A stretch of DNA of 64,000 nucleotides from Mycobacterium kubicae (lineage in GTDB: Bacteria; Actinomycetota; Actinomycetes; Mycobacteriales; Mycobacteriaceae), in the NCBI RefSeq assembly GCF_015689175.1, contig NZ_CP065047.1, positions 4,650,001 to 4,714,000 on the forward strand, written 5' to 3'. Of the stretch, positions 59,285 through 64,000 are shown one piece after another. A program made the position numbers and the translations under genes. Under the pieces are notes generated by a model. That model ran no database searches, was not told the DNA's origin, and was given only the letters and a program-made list of their open reading frames with translations. Within the stretch, counting starts at the first letter, position 1, and the number at the start of each line of letters is the position of its first letter.

Positions 59285-60091
59285 GTGCACCGCAGCAGGC
59301 GCGTCGCCGTCGCACTCGCCGTAGTGGCCACGGTGGCAACCGCCTGTGGCGGACCACCGAAGAACACCACCACGTCGACGTCGGCGCCGACCTCACCACC
59401 ACCGACCTCGGTAGCCACCACGACCACGACCACGACCACCGTCGCCGACTCCGGCATGGCCAACGGCCAGAGCTACCGGGTGACAACGGCCTCGATCACC
59501 GGCGCGACCGATGATCGCCGCGGCCAATGGAACGCCCGCTTCGGCCAGATTTCCGGCGGCGACGCCGCGGTGATCGACGCTTTCAACAACGCCAGCACCG
59601 CGTCAGCACGCGACCAACTCGACCAAGCCCGCACCGAGGCGAGTCCGGACGCCGAGTGGACTTTCGAATCGACTCCGACCGTCAGCTTCCGCGCGGTCGC
59701 GGTTGCCCAAGTCATCGTCGGTGTCTACTCAGCCAAACACGCCGCGCACCCGAGCAATTACGTGAGCACCGTCGTCATCGATGCCCGCACCGCCCAGCCC
59801 ATCACCCTGGCCACGCTGTTCGCCAATCAACAGAGCGGCCTCAACCGGCTCTCCGAGCAAACCAAACTCATCTTCCCGCGGGTCTACGGCGGCGGTCCGG
59901 ACCTGATGCCCGACGAACCGGGAAACCAGCCGGTGGCTGCAAACTTCGCCAACTGGATCCCGACCTCGGCGGGCCTGGAACTGCATTTCGCCGACTACCA
60001 ATTCGGGCATGGCTTGGCGGTTATCACCGTGCCGTGGTCGGCACTGGCCGACGTGTTGGCGCCCAATATGGGGGCACTCACCCACGACTGA
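59285..60091 (+). CDS. Lipoprotein with DUF3298/RsiV-like domain
   Basis: 268 residues from GTG 59285 (MHRSRRVAVALAVVATVATACGG), with a TTG at 59273 (overlapping the Rieske stop as TTGA) as alternative start. The signal peptide ends in the lipobox VATACGG; a Thr/Pro linker (TTTSTSAPTSPPPTS) follows. The body (QSYRVTTASITGATDDRRG, VSTVVIDARTAQPITLATLF, LHFADYQFGHGLAVITVPWSALADVL) fits DUF3298, as in MPT64-like secreted proteins. Surface-anchored; function unknown. Confidence 0.8.
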   Translation: MHRSRRVAVALAVVATVATACGGPPKNTTTSTSAPTSPPPTSVATTTTTTTTVADSGMANGQSYRVTTASITGATDDRRGQWNARFGQISGGDAAVIDAFNNASTASARDQLDQARTEASPDAEWTFESTPTVSFRAVAVAQVIVGVYSAKHAAHPSNYVSTVVIDARTAQPITLATLFANQQSGLNRLSEQTKLIFPRVYGGGPDLMPDEPGNQPVAANFANWIPTSAGLELHFADYQFGHGLAVITVPWSALADVLAPNMGALTHD

Positions 60092-60299
60092 GGCGCACCC
60101 GAATCGGTGCCGATGACCCGGCGCGGTGCCGTGCGAACTGCCAGTTCATGGTTGACACACACCAAAAGTCGCGCTGCCGCAGATGAAGTGGCCGTAGGTG
60201 TTCACCACACCCGCCCGGTGGGATAAATGTTTGTTACACCCCGCTGGCGGTAATGATCCAACGGAGGTGGGCGTATCGGCCGGCCTATACGTCCACTCA

Positions 60300-60334
60300 G
60301 GTCCCGTCGGTTCAGCCCGAGAGCCGACGGGACC
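60300..60334. terminator. Perfect 11-bp hairpin
   Basis: GGTCCCGTCGG (60300-60310) and CCGACGGGACC (60324-60334) pair around 13 nt. It lies in the 310-bp gap 60092-60401 and is the first of two hairpins before the thiolase gene. It is 208 bp beyond the lipoprotein stop, so a terminator role is possible but unusual. Confidence 0.6.
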
Positions 60335-60347
60335 GCCTTATATATGG

Positions 60348-60383
60348 CCGGTTCAGCAACTCTTCCGAAGAGAGCTGAACCGG
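60348..60383. promoter_or_regulatory. 36-bp nearly perfect palindrome next to the thiolase start
   Basis: CCGGTTCAGC (60348-60357) pairs with GCTGAACCGG (60374-60383), and inside it CTCTTC (60360-60365) pairs with GAAGAG (60367-60372). The palindrome ends 18 bp before the ATG (60402), overlapping the RBS GGAG area. The loop of the preceding hairpin contains the same GGTTCAGC word. It may be a double operator or an RNA switch. Confidence 0.6.
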
Positions 60384-60401
60384 CGGAGTACCGTGCCGCG
60401 T

Positions 60402-61628
60402 ATGGACGGCGCGGCTAGCGTGTGGATTCTCGGCGGCTACCAGAGCGATTTCGCCCGCAACCTGGCCAGAGAGGACCGCGATTTCGCGGCTCTGACCGAA
60501 GAAGTCGTCAATGCGACGCTGGCCTCGGCGCGCGTGTCCGCCTCCGACATCGGCGTCATCCACGTCGCCAATGCCTTCGGGGAGATGTTCGCCGGCCAAG
60601 GCCATCTGGGGGCCATGCCGGCCACCGTGTGCGACGGCCTCTGGGACACCCCGGCCGCACGGCACGAAGCGGCGTGCGCGTCGGGCAGCGTCGCGGTCCT
60701 GGCGGCGATGGCCGACCTGCGCGCCGGTTTTTACGACAGCGCGCTGGTCGTCGGCGTCGAACTGGAAAAGACCGTCCCGGGTGACGTCGCCGCCCAGCAT
60801 CTGGGGGCGGCGGCCTGGACCGGGCACGAAGGAGGGCAGGCGCGGTACCTGTGGCCCTCGATGTTCTCCGACGTCGCCGACGAATACGACCGCCGCTACG
60901 GCTTGGACGACACCCACCTGCGGGCCATCGCCCAGACCAACTTCGCCAATGCGCGGCGCAACCCCAACGCTCAAACCCGCGGCTGGACCGTCCCCGACCC
61001 GATCACCGACGACGACGCGACCAACCCGGTCACCGAAGGCCGCCTGCGCCGGTTCGACTGCAGCCAGATGACCGATGGCGGCGCCGGTGTCGTCCTGGTC
61101 AACGACGCCTACTTGCGGGCACACCCCGGCGCGCGCCCGGTGGGCCGTATCGACGGGTGGGGTCACCGCACCGTCGGCCTGGGTTTACGCCAGAAGCTGA
61201 CCCGCAGTGCCGAGGACCCGTATGTGCTGCCCCACGTCCGTGCAGCCGTTCTGGACGCGTTACGCCGCGCGCGGGTCACCCTGGACGACGTGGACGGGTT
61301 CGAGGTGCACGACTGCTTCACCCCCAGCGAGTACCTGGCCATCGACCACATCGGGCTCACCGGCCCGGGCGAATCATGGAAGGCCATCGAAAACGGCGAG
61401 ATCGAGATCGGCGGCCCGTTGCCGATCAACCCCAGCGGCGGGCTGATCGGCGGCGGGCACCCGGTCGGCGCCTCGGGTGTGCGCATGCTGCTGGACGCGG
61501 CCAAGCAAGTCAGCGGCACCGCGGGCGACTACCAGGTCGAGGACGCGCAGACTTTCGGCACGCTCAATTTCGGTGGCAGTACCGCCACCACCGTGAGTTT
61601 CGTCGTCACCACAACCGAAGGCGCATGA
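60402..61628 (+). CDS. Thiolase-superfamily acyl-CoA acetyltransferase
   Basis: 408 residues from ATG 60402 (MDGAASVWILGGYQSDFARN). Thiolase features: HEAACASGSVAVLAAMADL with the nucleophilic Cys at about residue 90, VHDCFTPSEYLAID and NPSGGLIGGGHPVGASGVRM near 345-364 with the catalytic His. The family includes SCP2-type thiolases that act on bulky acyl-CoAs such as steroid side chains. Six bases separate its stop from the next gene. Two hairpins precede it. Confidence 0.88.
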   Translation: MDGAASVWILGGYQSDFARNLAREDRDFAALTEEVVNATLASARVSASDIGVIHVANAFGEMFAGQGHLGAMPATVCDGLWDTPAARHEAACASGSVAVLAAMADLRAGFYDSALVVGVELEKTVPGDVAAQHLGAAAWTGHEGGQARYLWPSMFSDVADEYDRRYGLDDTHLRAIAQTNFANARRNPNAQTRGWTVPDPITDDDATNPVTEGRLRRFDCSQMTDGGAGVVLVNDAYLRAHPGARPVGRIDGWGHRTVGLGLRQKLTRSAEDPYVLPHVRAAVLDALRRARVTLDDVDGFEVHDCFTPSEYLAIDHIGLTGPGESWKAIENGEIEIGGPLPINPSGGLIGGGHPVGASGVRMLLDAAKQVSGTAGDYQVEDAQTFGTLNFGGSTATTVSFVVTTTEGA

Positions 61629-61632
61629 CCAC

Positions 61633-63147
61633 ATGGACGTCGAAATCGTCGGCAAATTCCTGTCGACCCTGCCCGAGGACGACCACCACCCCTACCGGAC
61701 CGGTCCGTGGCGACCACAGACCACCGAGTGGGATGCCGACGACCTGACCGTCGTCGCGGGTGACATCCCGCGCGACTTGGACGGCATCTACCTGCGCAAC
61801 ACCGAAAACCCGCTGCACCCCGCGTTCAAGACCTACCACCCGTTCGACGGCGACGGCATGATTCACGTCGTCGGATTCCGCGACGGAAAAGCGTTCTACC
61901 GCAACCGCTTCGTCCGCACCGACGGATTCCTCGCCGAGAACGAAGCGGGTGAGCCGCTGTGGCCGGGTCTGGCCGAGCCGGTGCAATTCGCCAAGCGGGA
62001 AACGGGTTGGGGCGCAAGGACCCTGATGAAGGACGCGTCGAGCACCGACGTCGTCGTCCACCGCGGTATCGCGTTGACCAGCTTCTACCAATGTGGCGAT
62101 CTCTACCGGCTGGACCCCTACTCGGCCAACACGCTGGGCAAAGAGAGCTGGAACGGCCGCTTCCCGGTCGACTGGGGAGTCTCGGCACATCCCAAGGTAG
62201 ACAACCAAACCGGTGAGCTGTTGTTCTTCAGCTACAGCAAGCAAGACCCGTACCTGCGCTACGGAGTCGTGGACGAAAACAACGACCTGGCCCACCACGT
62301 CGACATCCCGCTGCCCGGACCGCGTCTGCCGCACGACATGGCATTCACCGAGAACTACGCGATCCTCAACGACTTTCCGCTGTTCTGGGATCCGCGCCTG
62401 CTGGAACACGATGTGCACCTGCCGCGCTTCTACCCCGACCTCCCGTCGCGGTTCGCGGTGATCCCGCGGCGTGGCTCGACCGCCGACATTCGCTGGTTCG
62501 AGGCCGACCCGACGTTCGTGCTGCACTTCACCAACGCCTATGAGGACGGCGACGAGATTGTGCTCGACGGCTTCTTCGAAGCAGATCCCCAGCCGCTGGA
62601 CACCGGTGGCGGCAAGTGGGACAAGCTGTTTCGATTCTTGGCCTTGGACCGTCTGCAAGCCCGGCTGCATCGCTGGCGGCTCAACCTGGTCACCGGAGCG
62701 GTGAAGGAAGAACGGCTGTCGGAAGCGATCACCGAATTCGGCACCATCAACGCCGACTACGCGGCCCGCGCCTACCGCTACGCCTATGCCGCCACCGGCA
62801 AGCCGGGCTGGTTCCTGTTCGACGGCCTGGTCAAGCACGACTTACTGACCGGCGGACAGGAGCACTACTCGTTGGGCGAGGGCGTCTACGGCAGCGAGAC
62901 CGCGATGGCTCCCCGGGTCGGCGGTAGCGCCGAAGACGACGGCTATCTGGTCACTCTCACCACCGACATGAACGACGACGCCTCCTACTGTCTGGTCTTC
63001 GACGCGGCTCGGCTGCTGGACGGGCCGGTGTGCAAACTGCAATTGCCCGAACGCATTTCCAGCGGCACGCATTCGACATGGGTGCCGGGTGGCCAGTTGC
63101 GCCGCTGGAACAGCGCGGAATCAGCGGCCGGCGCGGTCGGGCTGTGA
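61633..63147 (+). CDS. Carotenoid oxygenase family dioxygenase
   Basis: 504 residues from ATG 61633. Retinal-pigment-epithelium/carotenoid cleavage fold: LRNTENPLHPAFKTYHPFDGDGMIHVVGFRDG, SAHPKVDNQTGELLFFSY, PLPGPRLPHDMAFTENYAILNDFPLF and HFTNAYEDGDEIVLDGFFEADPQ show the blade His residues that bind Fe(II) (HP, HD, H near FTNAYE). It should cleave a conjugated double bond in a carotenoid, stilbene or lignin-like molecule; the substrate is unknown. It is in the operon with the thiolase gene. Confidence 0.88.
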   Translation: MDVEIVGKFLSTLPEDDHHPYRTGPWRPQTTEWDADDLTVVAGDIPRDLDGIYLRNTENPLHPAFKTYHPFDGDGMIHVVGFRDGKAFYRNRFVRTDGFLAENEAGEPLWPGLAEPVQFAKRETGWGARTLMKDASSTDVVVHRGIALTSFYQCGDLYRLDPYSANTLGKESWNGRFPVDWGVSAHPKVDNQTGELLFFSYSKQDPYLRYGVVDENNDLAHHVDIPLPGPRLPHDMAFTENYAILNDFPLFWDPRLLEHDVHLPRFYPDLPSRFAVIPRRGSTADIRWFEADPTFVLHFTNAYEDGDEIVLDGFFEADPQPLDTGGGKWDKLFRFLALDRLQARLHRWRLNLVTGAVKEERLSEAITEFGTINADYAARAYRYAYAATGKPGWFLFDGLVKHDLLTGGQEHYSLGEGVYGSETAMAPRVGGSAEDDGYLVTLTTDMNDDASYCLVFDAARLLDGPVCKLQLPERISSGTHSTWVPGGQLRRWNSAESAAGAVGL

Positions 63148-63194
63148 TTTCCGCGAGCCGGTAATTTTGCAGGCAAATCACGACTTGGGTTCAG

Positions 63195-64000
63195 GGGGTA
63201 ATTGCAACACTTCGTAGTAAGGAGTGTTCGGTGACGCGCCAATGGCAGGGGTTATCGGCTCGGCGTCGGTTCTGGGAGTTGATCGCTGCGGGATGGTCTT
63301 CAGAGGATGCCGGTGTTGCTGTCGGCGTGTCTGGAAGCTGCGGCTGGAGATGGTTTTGCAGATTTGGTGGCGTGAATCCACAACTGCAAGCGCCACAGGG
63401 GCGCAAGCGTCCGCGGCTGTCGCCTGAGGAGCGCGAACAGATCATGATCGGCACCTCACGAGGTGAGTCGATTCGCTTGATCGCTCATCGATTGAAGCGG
63501 GCGCCGTCAACGGTCATGCGCGAGATTGACCGAAACGGCGCTGCTCGCGGTCTGACCGGTCGCTATCGGGCTAAGTATCGGTTCGGGGCCCGCCAGTGCG
63601 GGTGGGATGCCACGTCGGGGTATTCGGCGCGGATCGCTCAACGCCGGAGCGAGGAACGGGCGCGCCGCCCGAAGGCCGGCAAGCTGACCCGCTGCCCGCA
63701 GTTGGCCGGCAAGGTGCAGGCATTGTTGACTAAGAAATACAGCCCGGAGCAGATCGCCGGCGAGCTAGCCAAGACCTATCCCGACAGCCCGGAGATGCAC
63801 GTGTCCCACGAGACCATCTACCGAGCGCTTTACGTGCAAGGACGCGGTGAGTTACGCCGCGATCTGGTCACCTGCCTGCGCACCGGGCGCGCGCTGCGTC
63901 GACCCCGTAAGAGAGCTCGCGCAGGAGATGGTCGCAGCCGCATTCCGGGCATGGTCAACATCAGCGAGCGCCCCGCCGAGGCCGCCGACCGCGCCGTACC
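63195..64000 (+). mobile_element. IS30-family insertion sequence, left part (cut by the window edge)
   Basis: The transposase gene begins at 63231 and is open to the edge. The left inverted repeat probably lies around 63195-63230 but cannot be fixed without the right end. Confidence 0.75.
63231..64000 (+). CDS. IS30-family transposase (partial, 256 codons)
   Basis: GTG 63231 with AAGGAG 6 nt upstream. RRFWELIAAGWSSEDAGVAVG is the N-terminal HTH; RLSPEERE, SIRLIAHRLKRAPSTVMREIDRNG is the second, typical IS30 HTH; then GRYRAKYRFGARQ, KYSPEQIAGELAK and MHVSHETIYRALYVQGRG (the conserved HETIY motif). The DDE catalytic core would lie beyond the window edge. Apparently intact so far. Confidence 0.93.
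   Translation, partial: MTRQWQGLSARRRFWELIAAGWSSEDAGVAVGVSGSCGWRWFCRFGGVNPQLQAPQGRKRPRLSPEEREQIMIGTSRGESIRLIAHRLKRAPSTVMREIDRNGAARGLTGRYRAKYRFGARQCGWDATSGYSARIAQRRSEERARRPKAGKLTRCPQLAGKVQALLTKKYSPEQIAGELAKTYPDSPEMHVSHETIYRALYVQGRGELRRDLVTCLRTGRALRRPRKRARAGDGRSRIPGMVNISERPAEAADRAV

Overview
The window is chromosomal DNA of a high-GC, slow-growing, non-tuberculous Mycobacterium. Its gene order follows the M. tuberculosis block from about Rv0958 down to about Rv0923c in the opposite orientation, and individual proteins closely resemble their mycobacterial counterparts (PurH/PurN, PerM, the 34-kDa antigen family, SucCD, UvrD1, chorismate mutase, Pgi, LigD, Ku, PknD, Pst transporter, MntH). A PE-family protein and an intact cobF (absent, as I recall, from the M. 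tuberculosis complex) point to a non-tuberculous species. I do not name the species.

Layout. 1-5700: start of a MoxR-type ATPase gene, the purH-purN pair, two tandem-repeat blocks (a 55-bp and a 162-bp family) in the purN upstream region, perM and the 34-kDa antigen gene. 5890-12380: an F420 oxidoreductase behind a KstR-like operator, a thiolase-like protein, sucDC, and a divergent M23 peptidase gene with a CRP-type operator between. 12386-31660: DNA repair and central metabolism (uvrD1, pgi, fpg-like, ligD) mixed with a lone PE gene, cobF, an AurF-type diiron oxygenase, a STAS regulator, a frameshifted enoyl-CoA hydratase, a FAH/metallo-beta-lactamase fusion, pfkB and csbD. 31687-33230: an IS110 element and a 222-bp inverted-repeat structure that separate ligD from its partner gene ku. 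33234-40876: ku, a pst/pknD locus lacking pstB. 41150-47260: short-chain dehydrogenases, mntH, and a GGCT/poly-gamma-glutamate-hydrolase fusion.

47290-56821 is an integrated element of about 9.5 kb. It sits in tRNA-Arg(CCT), is bounded by a 25-bp duplication of the tRNA 3' end, and carries a tyrosine integrase, an excisionase-like protein, a RepA/RecA-like ATPase with small zinc-ribbon proteins, and at the tRNA end a cargo block: a self-inhibited Fic protein, three genes coupled by GTGA overlaps, and an SRA-PD-(D/E)XK nuclease that looks like a modification-dependent restriction enzyme. No structural, portal, terminase or conjugation gene is visible, so it looks like a phage satellite or small integrative element with defence cargo. 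This is the most likely place in the window for an undescribed system.

56900-63147 holds a catabolic-looking group (F420/FMN oxidoreductase, Rieske oxygenase, lipoprotein, thiolase, carotenoid oxygenase) with two strong hairpins before the thiolase gene. The window ends inside an IS30-family transposase gene.
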